NCBI GenBank assembly: GCA_947258565.1
Contig: CAMYJB010000006.1
Coordinates: 38,812 to 102,811 of the forward strand
DNA: 64,000 nucleotides
Reading direction: 5' to 3'
Origin: an uncultured Woeseiaceae bacterium
Lineage (GTDB): Bacteria > Pseudomonadota > Gammaproteobacteria > Steroidobacterales > Woeseiaceae
Both the position numbers and the translations under genes were made by a program. Below the pieces are notes generated by a model. It was not told the DNA's origin. It saw nothing but the letters and a program-made list of their open reading frames with translations, and made no database searches. The number at the start of each line of letters is the position of its first letter. Position 1 is the stretch's first letter. Below, piece by piece: positions 54,385 to 64,000 of this stretch.

Positions 54385-57300
54385 ATGAGTGAGACGAAAC
54401 CCAGGCGATTGGAATCGCGACGATCAACTGCTGCGCAGGTACCCTTGTTTGTCAAAGCCGGGATTGCCAGTGCAGTGTGTTTGCTGATCGGCGTGACGGC
54501 AATTGCGCAGTCCTTCGTCACACCAGGTCCCAACGTAAACCTGATCGGCAGTACGCCGGACCCCGACCAGACCTTCAACATTGCCGACACCGGTCTGAAG
54601 CAGCAGCAGGAACCATCGTGTATCGTCAGGCCGTCGAACAGCGCCTACTTCATGTGCGCGTTTAACGACTTGCGCGCTTCCGACAAACCCGCGATTCAGG
54701 GCGATTCCTGGATCGGGTATACGGAGTCGGGTGACAAGGGCGTAACCTACAAGAGCTACCTCGCACCCGGGTACAAGTCGCACCCGAACTCGCTGAATAT
54801 GGGGTTCGCGGCTGACCCGACGCTCGTCGCAATTCCGGGTTCCTACGCCGTCCCCGGCGATCCGAGCTCCGTGGACTCGCCCGGAATCTCGGTACTGAAT
54901 TACATTGGCGCCAACCGTGACAGCAATGTCGGCGTGCTCGTGGCGCAGCGCTTTGTCGATAACGAGCAGGAAGACGAGCGCCACAACCTGCCCGAGGTTG
55001 GCAGCTACATTATCGCGGATGGCTCTGGCGGCCGTTTCATCGACAAGCCCGCGTTTCTCTGGATCCCGGATGACCCCGGCTCCCAGAGCTACACGACGGA
55101 GTCCATCACCGTCGAAGGGCGCGATCAACCGATATTAGTCAGGACGGCGACCGGGACGCTCGTGGTTGCCTACGCGGTGTTCACGGGCAACGACGCTGAC
55201 GGCGGCAACAGCACCAAGGTTTACGCGCAGTTCTCGAAAAATAACGGCGTGAGCTGGTCAAACCCGAAGAAACTCTCCGAGAGCCTGAACGAGGTCACCG
55301 GCGTCAGCCTTTCGGCAATCGGACAAACCGTCGTCGCGACCTGGCGGCGCAAAGCGGACAACAACGAAAACGATGCGATTGTACGTTCGGTTGCGGTCAA
55401 CAACCTGAACAAATGGTCTAAGCCCGACGTGGTGTTCGAATTCTGTCCCATTGATCAGCCAGCGACCGGCGTCAGCTTCCGTTCCTTCAGTTTCCCCTGG
55501 ACCGCCAATGACGGCAATCGTTTCTGGACCTTCGTTGCAGACCGACGGTTCGACGTTGATGGCCAGGAAATCACGAGTTGCGATCCTGTTACCGGATTTC
55601 CCGGCGCGTATGAAGGCGTATCGCGCATCGTGGGAATGTCCTCTCCGGACGGCATAAGCTGGTACGGCGATGCCGATAATCCAGGCGTTCCATTCATCCT
55701 GGACGCGAACAAGGACGCCAGTGGGAAACCGGTGGGCTTCCAGATCATGCCGAGCGCCATCGGCATCAAGAACCGAATCGACCTGGCCTGGTACGACACC
55801 CGGCGAGAGGAACTCGGTGCCGGCCTGCCGCCACAGGGCGCGCCGGGCGACCCGCAGATTCCGCTGGTCTACGACTACGCCAGCACGGACCTGACGAGTC
55901 TTGCGAGAGTTTTGCGTAAGGCGGACGTCTGGATGACCCGATTGACGGCCAGCTGCGGCGCCACGGGTGGCTGCACACCATCCGTCGAGTCGCCGGTTCG
56001 CGTGTCGCAGTATACAGTGGCGTTAATCGACGATACTGACGGCGAATACGCGCTGCCTTTTGAAACAGAGGCCCATTTGCCCAATCATCGTCTCTATGCG
56101 AGCGGCACGCTGGCATTCAAGGGCGACTATATTGCGATCGCTGCGCCATGGGTGCGCAAGACCTTGAGCGGCATCTGGCTGAGCAACAGTCTGCCGCTCC
56201 AGTCGGGTCTCGATCTACCCACTTTTACGCCTCTCGAGGATGTGCTCGTTGCGTGGGGCGATAATCGCGACGTCCGGATCGACTATAACTGGCTGGCAGC
56301 CAATGGGGACCCTGAACAGGTTCCGTACACGCCGCCCGGCGGCCCGAGCCAGGGCGCCAGCGCCTTCAAGCTCGGCGAGGTCGAGGAAGGCACGAGCGAA
56401 CCGCTGGTACCGATCAGGCCCGAACTATCGGCCGTCACCGAGCCCGATGATTCCGAAGACCCGAACACGCCGCCTGATGATTCGATCGTCGCATGCACCC
56501 CGGATTCGGATTTCAGCCGCAGCCGTGACTCCAATATCTACGGGTCGGTCGTTGCCGACTCACCGAGCCTGGTGGCACCGACGAATACCAAGCCGCTCGG
56601 CACGATCCAGCGCATGTTCCCGCTCGTGCTGAATAACCCCGATACGACGAGTACCAGGGATTTTTGCCTCGTTATCAGCAACCAGCCGCAGGGCGCACCC
56701 GTTACGGCACGTGCCTCGTTTTTCCAGCTGCCGGCGATTCCGCCGTTTGACGTACCTGGCACACCGCCGGCATTGACGCGGCTTCCGGTTACCGTAGGGC
56801 CAGGGTCGACGGAATCACGCGCAATATTCGTCTTTGCGGGCGAGGACGACGTCGTTCGCGTTGATGCGCACGAGGACGATTCGGGCTCTGAGCTTTGCGC
56901 CGACGACCTGGCATCCAACACCTTTACCGGAACGCTGCAGAACAGCATATTTATCAGTAATGGCAGTCTCCTGGACTCCGGCTACTGTACCGAGAACCCG
57001 GGCACACCCGCCTGCCAGCCGACGGTAGAGGAAGAAGAAACCCACAATATTTCACTGGCCAGCCTGAATCTGCAGGCGCCGGTATTGAAAGCGTCTGTCA
57101 CCCAGGAGGCGCTTAATCTGCAAGCGCTGAATCTGCAGGCGCCGCCACTGGGCGCGTTGAACCTGCAGGCGCTGAATCTCCAGGCATTGCCGCCGGGAGA
57201 ATACGCGGAATTATTGGCCGCGTTGAATCTGCAGGCACTGAACCTGCAGGCGCTGAATTTGCAGGCACTCAATTTACAGGCGCTGAACCTGCAGGCACTG

Positions 57301-59997
57301 AATCTGCAGGCGCTCAATCTGCAGGCATTGAACCTGCAGGCGCTGAACTTGCAGGCTCTGAATCTGCAGGCCCTGAATCTGCAGGCACTGAACCTGCAGG
57401 CACTGAATCTGCAGGCGCCTTCACTCGGTGATGGCTCCGATCCCGAGAGCCCCACGGCACAGCTCGAGCAGGCGGTTATCGCGGACGACGTTTACTACCA
57501 GGACATCACCTACGTCGTGAATACGGACGCTAACGTGACCACCACGTACTCGGCCGACATCGCGCTGGATGTGAACAGCCTCAAGACCAATCCTGGCGAC
57601 GAGGATCCGGTCGTCCAGCTGATCGCGTGGACGCCGAACAGCGTCAACAGCACCAGCCAGGGTTCCTGTGGTCAGCCGCAGCCAGGGTTCCAGGCCCAGG
57701 TGCTCGCGTTCACGACGCTGGATGCGCTGAACCTGCAGGCGGTAGACCTGCCGCAGACCATAAGTCCGGATAACCAGAACCCGTTTGCCGGCTCGGTCTC
57801 ATTCACCGGCAAGCCGGATCAGAAGATCGCTCTGACGGTACGAATCTGGGCGACGGGCGGCACGAAGGCCAGCCTGGACGCGCTGTTCAGTGAATGGGTT
57901 GATTGTATGAATGATCCGCTCGCTGCCGGCGATCCCGGCTTCTGTTCGGATGCGGGTGTTGGCAACAAGATCAGCTTCGGCGCGAGTTCGCAGAGTTGCG
58001 CGACGAGCGACAAGATTGATCCGGCTACCGGCCTGCCGCTATACGACGCGAGCGACTGCCTGAACAACGAGAATGAGAAGATCTTCCAGGACAGGCAGCC
58101 GCCGAACGTGAATCCTGTAACTCCGCCGGACGGCTTCACGCCCGATACGCTGCCGTATAACCTGGATCCGGCCGCGACGACGCTGACCGTTACCTGGCCT
58201 ATCGACGGATCGGACGCTGACGCGGGCAGCATCATCTTTGAATGCACGATTGGTGGTGTTCCGGGCTTCTTTCCCGACAGTCAGTCGGTTGTCGACGACC
58301 TGTTCTCGGCGACGTTCAGCTACGACTTCGGTGTCGGAATCACGCCGGTCAGCTGCGATATCACGGATGGGGCGGGCAACACGACGACGGTGACGTTCGA
58401 CGTCGAGGTATTTGACGTGACGGATCCGGTCTTCACGTTCGTGCCACCGTCTTTGACCGTCGAGGCGGATGGCCCGTCGGGTACGGCTGTGACGCTGGGC
58501 GACGCAACGGCAACCGATGCGTTCGCGGTCACGGTCGTCAACGACGCACCGGCGCTGTTCCTGCTGGGCGCCACCACGGTCACGTGGACCGCGACGGACT
58601 CGAACGGCAACGTCGCAACGGCCACTACCGTGGTAACGATTGCGGACGCCACGCCGCCGGTGTTCACGTTCGTGCCGCCGGCTCTGACGGCCGAAGCGGA
58701 CGGCCAGTCGGGCACCGCCGTAACGCTGACAGCGGCGACCGCAACCGATGCGTTCGGTGTCACTATCACCAACGACGCACCGGCGCTGTTCCCGCTGGGC
58801 GCCACCACGGTGACATGGACCGCGACGGACGCGAACGGCAACGTCGCAACCGCGACCACCGTGGTGACGATTACGGACGCCACACCGCCGGTGTTCACGT
58901 TCGTGCCGCCGAGTCTGACGGTCGAGGCGGCTGGCCCGAGCGGGACGGCCGTAACGCTGGGTGACGCAACGGCGACCGACGCATTCGCAGTGACGGTCAC
59001 CAACGACGCACCGGCGCTGTTCCCGCTGGGCGCCACCACGGTGACGTGGACCGCGACGGACGCCAACGGCAACATCGCAACCGCCACCACCGTGGTGACG
59101 GTTACGGACGCCACGCCACCGGTGTTCACGTTCGTGCCGCCGAGTTTGACGGTCGAGGCGGACGGCCCCTCGGGTACAGCCGTAACGCTGGACCCCGCAA
59201 CGGCGACCGACGCGTTCGCGGTGACGATCACCAACGACGCGCCGGCGCTGTTCCCGCTGGGCGCCACCACGGTGACATGGACCGCAACGGACGCGAACGG
59301 CAATGTCGCAACGGCAACTACCGTGGTGACGGTTGCCGATGGCTCCGGACCGACTATTACCGCCCCTGATGTCGAACTAAGCGTTGACTATGTCGACCCG
59401 CTGGACCCGGACTGGGGATCGGTACCGGAGTCCGTCTACGCTGCGCAAGTGACAGCGAGCGACACGGTTGACGGTGTGATAACCGACATCAGCTGCGTTC
59501 GGGATGTTCCGAACGTCGATCCGCAGCTTACCGATACCGACTTCGAATTCAGTGACACGCCTTACAGCATTACGTGTACGGCGCAGGATTCATCCGGCAA
59601 TCCGGGTACCGCATCGTTCCTGCTAACCGTTCGCTACCTGTACGACATCAACCTCGAGTTGCCGAAAGGGCGTGCTCGCGCCGGCTCTACGATTCCCCTT
59701 GATTTCAGTTATAGCGAGTGGGTTGGCGGCGCACCCGTCGACGGGTCCCTGATTCCTGTCCGGGTCTCGTGGGAGAAGATGACAGATTCTTCGTGCACGA
59801 TCGTGGACATAAGCATCCCCGAAGCCTCCAGTGGTTTGGGTGAAGACTCCGGTAACAGCGACTTCCGCTACTCGGCGAGTTCCGACACCTGGCAGTTCAG
59901 CTGGCAGACACCGGACTTGGTCGGCTACTACCGATTAGCGATCTCACCGCCCGGCAAGTTCGTGGAAAAAGCACGCGAGTGCGTACGCTTGAGGTAA
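54385..59997 (+). CDS. giant secreted protein: beta-propeller-like N-terminus, LNLQA pentapeptide tract, four HYR-like repeats, PxKF-like C-terminus
   Basis: About 1870 aa; signal segment; 13 perfect tandem LNLQA units; PVFTFVPPSLTVEADGPSGTAVTL... repeated four times. Confidence 0.85.
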   Translation: MSETKPRRLESRRSTAAQVPLFVKAGIASAVCLLIGVTAIAQSFVTPGPNVNLIGSTPDPDQTFNIADTGLKQQQEPSCIVRPSNSAYFMCAFNDLRASDKPAIQGDSWIGYTESGDKGVTYKSYLAPGYKSHPNSLNMGFAADPTLVAIPGSYAVPGDPSSVDSPGISVLNYIGANRDSNVGVLVAQRFVDNEQEDERHNLPEVGSYIIADGSGGRFIDKPAFLWIPDDPGSQSYTTESITVEGRDQPILVRTATGTLVVAYAVFTGNDADGGNSTKVYAQFSKNNGVSWSNPKKLSESLNEVTGVSLSAIGQTVVATWRRKADNNENDAIVRSVAVNNLNKWSKPDVVFEFCPIDQPATGVSFRSFSFPWTANDGNRFWTFVADRRFDVDGQEITSCDPVTGFPGAYEGVSRIVGMSSPDGISWYGDADNPGVPFILDANKDASGKPVGFQIMPSAIGIKNRIDLAWYDTRREELGAGLPPQGAPGDPQIPLVYDYASTDLTSLARVLRKADVWMTRLTASCGATGGCTPSVESPVRVSQYTVALIDDTDGEYALPFETEAHLPNHRLYASGTLAFKGDYIAIAAPWVRKTLSGIWLSNSLPLQSGLDLPTFTPLEDVLVAWGDNRDVRIDYNWLAANGDPEQVPYTPPGGPSQGASAFKLGEVEEGTSEPLVPIRPELSAVTEPDDSEDPNTPPDDSIVACTPDSDFSRSRDSNIYGSVVADSPSLVAPTNTKPLGTIQRMFPLVLNNPDTTSTRDFCLVISNQPQGAPVTARASFFQLPAIPPFDVPGTPPALTRLPVTVGPGSTESRAIFVFAGEDDVVRVDAHEDDSGSELCADDLASNTFTGTLQNSIFISNGSLLDSGYCTENPGTPACQPTVEEEETHNISLASLNLQAPVLKASVTQEALNLQALNLQAPPLGALNLQALNLQALPPGEYAELLAALNLQALNLQALNLQALNLQALNLQALNLQALNLQALNLQALNLQALNLQALNLQALNLQALNLQAPSLGDGSDPESPTAQLEQAVIADDVYYQDITYVVNTDANVTTTYSADIALDVNSLKTNPGDEDPVVQLIAWTPNSVNSTSQGSCGQPQPGFQAQVLAFTTLDALNLQAVDLPQTISPDNQNPFAGSVSFTGKPDQKIALTVRIWATGGTKASLDALFSEWVDCMNDPLAAGDPGFCSDAGVGNKISFGASSQSCATSDKIDPATGLPLYDASDCLNNENEKIFQDRQPPNVNPVTPPDGFTPDTLPYNLDPAATTLTVTWPIDGSDADAGSIIFECTIGGVPGFFPDSQSVVDDLFSATFSYDFGVGITPVSCDITDGAGNTTTVTFDVEVFDVTDPVFTFVPPSLTVEADGPSGTAVTLGDATATDAFAVTVVNDAPALFLLGATTVTWTATDSNGNVATATTVVTIADATPPVFTFVPPALTAEADGQSGTAVTLTAATATDAFGVTITNDAPALFPLGATTVTWTATDANGNVATATTVVTITDATPPVFTFVPPSLTVEAAGPSGTAVTLGDATATDAFAVTVTNDAPALFPLGATTVTWTATDANGNIATATTVVTVTDATPPVFTFVPPSLTVEADGPSGTAVTLDPATATDAFAVTITNDAPALFPLGATTVTWTATDANGNVATATTVVTVADGSGPTITAPDVELSVDYVDPLDPDWGSVPESVYAAQVTASDTVDGVITDISCVRDVPNVDPQLTDTDFEFSDTPYSITCTAQDSSGNPGTASFLLTVRYLYDINLELPKGRARAGSTIPLDFSYSEWVGGAPVDGSLIPVRVSWEKMTDSSCTIVDISIPEASSGLGEDSGNSDFRYSASSDTWQFSWQTPDLVGYYRLAISPPGKFVEKARECVRLR
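57223..57417 (+). repeat. 13 tandem 15-bp units encoding (LNLQA)13
   Basis: Counted codon by codon: 195 nt / 15; units vary at synonymous sites only. Confidence 0.9.
58429..59352 (+). repeat. four tandem 231-bp (77-aa) HYR-like modules
   Basis: GT[C/G]TTCACGTTCGTGCC begins at 58429, 58660, 58891 and 59122, an exact 231-bp period. Confidence 0.9.
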
Positions 59998-60044
59998 TTG
60001 AATGACCCGGGCCGCACTCGCGGCCCGGGATTCCAGGCATCACA

Positions 60045-62219
60045 CTATTGAGAAATCCTCTGGCGCGCGTCGTCGGCCAGCGGACCGCCGTTGGAACGGA
60101 GTTCGAGGAATGCCTGGAAATCCGCGATCGCTGCCTCCTTCATACCAAAACCCTCATCCGCCCGGCCTTTCCAGTACGGCAGTTCCGCCAGGTAGCGATA
60201 TGTCGGGGTGTCGTCGAGGAATGCGGCGGTCGCCTCGCCAATCCGGGTAACCGAACACGTGTGAAACTCATCCGCCGCCTCGGCGAAATATCCCGCATCC
60301 AGGTACGCACGCCCCAACTGAAAGCGAATCAGCCAGAGATCCGCCATTTCGATCGCCGACCGCAGCTTGTCGATTGCAGCGACGAAATCGCCCTGCTCGC
60401 GCAATAGGCTCGCCTGGATCATCTCGCCGTAAGCGCGGCTTTGCGTTTGCAGGCTTTCGCTCAAGCTGTCTCCAATCGATTGCGCCGTTTCCGGGTCACC
60501 GGCGCCGATAGCGACAAGGGCTGCCGCTACGCGATGCGAGACCTGGTCTGATATCTCGACGACTTCGCGCGCGGTCTCTGCCGCTGCAGCAAAATTTCCC
60601 TCCGCCAGGTACGACTCAGCCACGATTACCAATTTGCCGGCAGCGCCCGCCGTGTCACCATCCGCAAGCGCCTCCTCGATGGCTGGCTGCAGCAGCTCGC
60701 GGGCCTTTTGAAAATTGCCGAGGTACGATTCCACGTCCGCAAGCCCTACGAGCCCGGCAGTCTTGCCGTATTCGCTCTTGGTTGCGGCGAGCATTTGCTC
60801 GTAGGCGGCGCGGGCCTCGTCATACTCGCCGCGATACATTGCCGCGGACGCAACAGCAAGATACGAGACCGCATAGTCGGGTTCATCCTCGATCAGTTCC
60901 CGGGCAACCCTGTCCGCATCCTCGAAGTCGCCGGTATACGTCGAAAGCAACGCGAAATTTGAACGGTACAACGCGCTGTTCGGATAAAGCTCCAGGAGGA
61001 CTTTGCCCTCGTCCGCTGCGCGCTGGAAATCCAGCGTCAGGAAGGAGACCACCTGGAGATTATTGCGTGCTGCCGCGTCGCCCGGGTATTTCTCGACGAG
61101 TTCCCCGAAGCTTTCGACTGCCTTGTTGTAATTACCGGTGACGACCGTGTAATAAAGGCCAAGCGTCCGCAGGCGCTCTCTCTCCGTCATGGTATCCAGC
61201 AGCGAGAGTGCCTTTTTCCAAAGCTCCTCAGCTTCCTCTTTTTGCCGCAGCTTGGTGGCACTGAGCGCCCAGCCCGAGAATGCTCGACCGAAGTTGGGGT
61301 CCTGTTCGGTAGCGCTTCTGTATAACTCGATAGCTTCTTCGTGTTTTCCCTCGAAGGCCAGGCCGAGCGCGCTAACGTAGTCACGTGCAGCCTCAATCGA
61401 CGACGCCGTGAAGGTCTCCACCGTCGCCACGTCCTTGTTCTTGAAAGACTCATCACCGAGCGCCTCGCGAACCTCCTCAGATAGCGAGCCGATTGCCGTC
61501 AGTACGTCATTGCGTGATTTCGCGGTGGCGCGCGCTTCGAATACCTGCTCGTTGGCGAACAGGTCGAGGCCCGACATCGACAGCGAATAGCCATCCCCGT
61601 CGGGACTTATGGATCCGGCCAGTACCATTTGCACGCCTTCCCGAGCCGCGACCAGCTGTGCCACTGATTCGCCCAGGTCGTCGTCGTCGTCTTCGTTGAG
61701 AGACCTGGCGATGCCTTTTGCTGCCGTGCGTTGGTAAGCCGTTACATTGGGCGCTGCCTCGATGCCGATCGTTAACGCCTGCTCGAGGAGTCCGTCGAAC
61801 ATCGCATCCCCGGTTTGATTGTCGAAGTCGGCAATGAGAACGGATACGGGTTCGAGTTCGGGCTGCTCGGCCGGTCCACGATTGATGTTGATATACAGCG
61901 AGAAAATGAGTGCAATTGCGAGAACACCAATGACGACAAAATCCATCATTCGACCACTGATGAGAGCACCGGCCGGCTCATGCTCTTCATCTTCGCGCAG
62001 CACGCCCCGCTCGGTGATGTCATAAAACCAGGCAAGCACCAGCGCAACAGGGAACCCGGCGAACGCGGTTACCACGAGTGCCTTGAACACCCACTCAGGC
62101 ACGCCAAACGTCGGCAGGATGACGCTCGCCACCTCAATAATGATCCACGCGACGCCGACGTACAGCCCGCCCGTACGGAAAACTTCCCGGCGTCTTAACT
62201 CTTTGATGAACCTATTCAT
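60045..62219 (-). CDS. TPR protein with N-terminal double-TM module
   Basis: FIKELRRREVFRTGGLYVGVAWIIIEVASVILPTFGVPEWVFKALVVTAFAGFPVALVLAWFYDITERGV then FlgO-like and TPR regions. Confidence 0.85.
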   Translation of the reverse strand: MNRFIKELRRREVFRTGGLYVGVAWIIIEVASVILPTFGVPEWVFKALVVTAFAGFPVALVLAWFYDITERGVLREDEEHEPAGALISGRMMDFVVIGVLAIALIFSLYININRGPAEQPELEPVSVLIADFDNQTGDAMFDGLLEQALTIGIEAAPNVTAYQRTAAKGIARSLNEDDDDDLGESVAQLVAAREGVQMVLAGSISPDGDGYSLSMSGLDLFANEQVFEARATAKSRNDVLTAIGSLSEEVREALGDESFKNKDVATVETFTASSIEAARDYVSALGLAFEGKHEEAIELYRSATEQDPNFGRAFSGWALSATKLRQKEEAEELWKKALSLLDTMTERERLRTLGLYYTVVTGNYNKAVESFGELVEKYPGDAAARNNLQVVSFLTLDFQRAADEGKVLLELYPNSALYRSNFALLSTYTGDFEDADRVARELIEDEPDYAVSYLAVASAAMYRGEYDEARAAYEQMLAATKSEYGKTAGLVGLADVESYLGNFQKARELLQPAIEEALADGDTAGAAGKLVIVAESYLAEGNFAAAAETAREVVEISDQVSHRVAAALVAIGAGDPETAQSIGDSLSESLQTQSRAYGEMIQASLLREQGDFVAAIDKLRSAIEMADLWLIRFQLGRAYLDAGYFAEAADEFHTCSVTRIGEATAAFLDDTPTYRYLAELPYWKGRADEGFGMKEAAIADFQAFLELRSNGGPLADDARQRISQ

Positions 62220-62313
62220 TATTGGGCGTTTCGGGGCCTTGTTGCGGTCGGCGGACCTAGCATAGCGTCATTATCTCCGGGGCCGCAATGCGCCTGCCAT
62301 GCAACTGCACGGC

Positions 62314-62580
62314 TCATGGCGGCGCTGCCGCCGACTCGCCCTGGCGTGACCGCCGGTCCGCGAGAGCGAAGGGCAGGTACAACAGCAAGGACAGGTTGCC
62401 GATAAGGGCCGTCTTCCATACCGACGACCAGGTCGGGCGAAGGCCCTCGATCGTGGTCATATACACCATCGCGATGATGATCATGCCGTGTAACGGCAAA
62501 TTCTCCTGCAGGTCCCACGTGCCGAAGTAGAGATTCCAGCCGTGCCAGGAGGCTTCGAGTGCCAGCAGGATGCCGGCCAT
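62314..62580 (-). CDS. hypothetical membrane protein (reading frame stays open about 120 nt upstream; start uncertain)
   Basis: MAGILLALEASWHGWNLYFGTWDLQENLPLHGMIIIAMVYMTTIEGL; upstream in-frame translation HLLAISIVTGIVAYLIWGWRDPSEIAKRRTRLL suggests a further TM. Confidence 0.55.
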   Translation of the reverse strand: MAGILLALEASWHGWNLYFGTWDLQENLPLHGMIIIAMVYMTTIEGLRPTWSSVWKTALIGNLSLLLYLPFALADRRSRQGESAAAPP

Positions 62581-62721
62581 CAGCAGCCGCGTTCGGCGCT
62601 TCGCGATCTCGCTCGGGTCGCGCCAGCCCCAGATCAGGTACGCAACGATTCCGGTGACGATCGAGATCGCGAGCAGGTGACCGTATATGATTGACTAACA
62701 ATCCTTTGTGAGGCAACCACG

Positions 62722-63216
62722 ATGAGAAACCTGGGATCAACCTGTTTCCTGCTCGCGATGGCGACCTGTGGCTGCGCAGGAAGCGCCGGACCCGGCGATG
62801 CTTCGCAGGCGACGGAATGGACCGAGGCGCAGCGAGAGGCGGAGATGGAGAAACGCACCGAGGCACGACGCCAGCTCGCTGACAGGCAGCCAGCACGTGT
62901 GCCGGTGGAAGAATCTGCTCCGGTAATCGGAGAGGTTCCCGACGAACTACTCAATGAGATCAAGGAGGATCTCGCGAAGCGCCTCGGTGTCGAGACCGCG
63001 GGTCTGGAACCGATCCGCGCTGAGTCGGTGAACTGGAACGACGGCTCGCTCGGTTGCCCGAGCCCCGGCCAGGTCTACACCCAGGTGATCACGCCCGGAT
63101 ACCACGTCGTATTCGAGATCGAGGGAACGTATTACGATTACCGCGCGAAGCGAAACGGGTTCTTCATGCTCTGCGAATTGCCCGCAATGACCCGACCGGG
63201 ACAGCCTACTCAATAA
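62722..63216 (+). CDS. hypothetical lipoprotein
   Basis: LLAMATCGCAGSAG lipobox; coherent 164-aa ORF. Confidence 0.65.
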   Translation: MRNLGSTCFLLAMATCGCAGSAGPGDASQATEWTEAQREAEMEKRTEARRQLADRQPARVPVEESAPVIGEVPDELLNEIKEDLAKRLGVETAGLEPIRAESVNWNDGSLGCPSPGQVYTQVITPGYHVVFEIEGTYYDYRAKRNGFFMLCELPAMTRPGQPTQ

Positions 63217-63250
63217 AAAACAGGCCCCTCCGGATGGAGGGGCCTGCTTG
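63211..63250. terminator. bidirectional-type terminator between convergent genes
   Basis: AATAAAAAACAGGCCCCTCC-ggat-GGAGGGGCCTG; T-tract on the minus strand. Confidence 0.75.
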
Positions 63251-63280
63251 TCTCTCGGACCGTGTTAGCGGTCTTTTTGC

Positions 63281-64000
63281 TTACTTCGCCCTGAGCAACA
63301 GTGCTTCGGTCGCCTGGGTCGCACCACCACGAACGCCGGCTCCGCGATCACCGTTGGTGATTCACCGAGCGGCGTGATCGTCAAGCCGCCGACGAAATCG
63401 CCCGGACCGCCGTAATAGAAGTCCTGGGCGAAGAACGACGCATCGACGTTGGTTGACAGCATATCCGTACCGGTCAATCCAACCTGCTCGCCGCAGATCA
63501 ACAGTACCGTGTTACCGGTATTGGTTGCATGTTCGGCGAAGAAGAATGCCGATGCGCCACCGGTCGCAAGGTTGAACGCCCACGTTACTTGCCGGCCATC
63601 ACTGATCGTTCCGAGGCCGGAAAGGTCGCGATTCAGCACCACGTAGTCCGGAAAGCCGTCCTGGTTTGTATCCAGCGCCACCTGGTGACTAACCGGCAGC
63701 AGATGCTCCTGGCGCTCCCAGGTATTTATAGCAAACGCCCAGATGAAGGAGTCCTGCCCGGAACAGAAGCCGGCCGGAACCGGGAAGGTATTCACGCCGA
63801 CCGCTCGAAGATCGGGCATCGGCGCCTGACCACCGGCAGGTCCCTCCGGCATATTGGGGCTGACAGCCAGCAACGAATACGCATCAATCTGCGCCGTGCC
63901 GACACCGTTGTTCGTCAGCGACACGTTGTCCACGCCGCCACTGAACGTCAGCACCGACCGGCCAACCACGTTGGCCGACTGGCGCGGCAGCACATGCCAC
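63281..64000 (-). CDS. hypothetical secreted protein, C-terminal part (continues past window; possible C-terminal frameshift)
   Basis: Long ORF open to the window edge: ...DTNQDGFPDYVVLNRDLSG...; alternative frame near the end reads GGATQATEALLLRAK*. Confidence 0.5.

Noticed and set aside
57055-57420. LNLQA tract considered as a CRISPR-like or minisatellite array
   Set aside because: No spacers; strict 15-bp in-frame coding repeat with synonymous variation only, so it is protein-level structure.
58320-59303. 327-aa minus-strand ORF rich in VTVVAPSGNSAGASL repeats
   Set aside because: Antisense shadow of the four HYR repeats of the plus-strand gene; the periodicity is inherited from the 231-bp repeat.
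1-64000. Search for tRNA, rRNA, CRISPR, integrase, IS transposase or anti-phage systems
   Set aside because: None recognised by reading; in particular no RAYT/transposase that could explain the palindromes is inside this window.

Overview
64 kb of a GC-rich bacterial chromosome, probably gammaproteobacterial (inferred from gene content, not computed). It holds about 50 mostly housekeeping or metabolic genes: NAD-dependent formate dehydrogenase with a NuoE-NuoF-type fusion, pyruvate carboxylase, CPA2 antiporter plus quinone-reductase-like partner, a TRAP transporter (P, Q, M), MATE, MMPL and NhaC transporters, GH16, MarR with an alpha/beta hydrolase, protoglobin and a GGDEF protein. No rRNA, tRNA, CRISPR array, IS element or prophage was recognised. 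The strongest unexplained signal is a dispersed family of perfect or near-perfect palindromes, core GGGGACAGTGACTTTAAGTGCCAGGC-loop-GCCTGGCACTTAAAGTCACTGTCCCC. There are 11 two-arm copies and 2 half copies. Every copy sits at the 3' end of a gene, and about ten genes take their stop codon from the element or its immediate flank, four of them ending in ...RGQ*. Some copies carry compensatory changes in both arms. The second notable signal is a 1.9-kDa-residue-scale (about 1870 aa) predicted secreted protein with 13 perfect tandem LNLQA pentapeptides and four 77-aa HYR-like modules at an exact 231-bp period.
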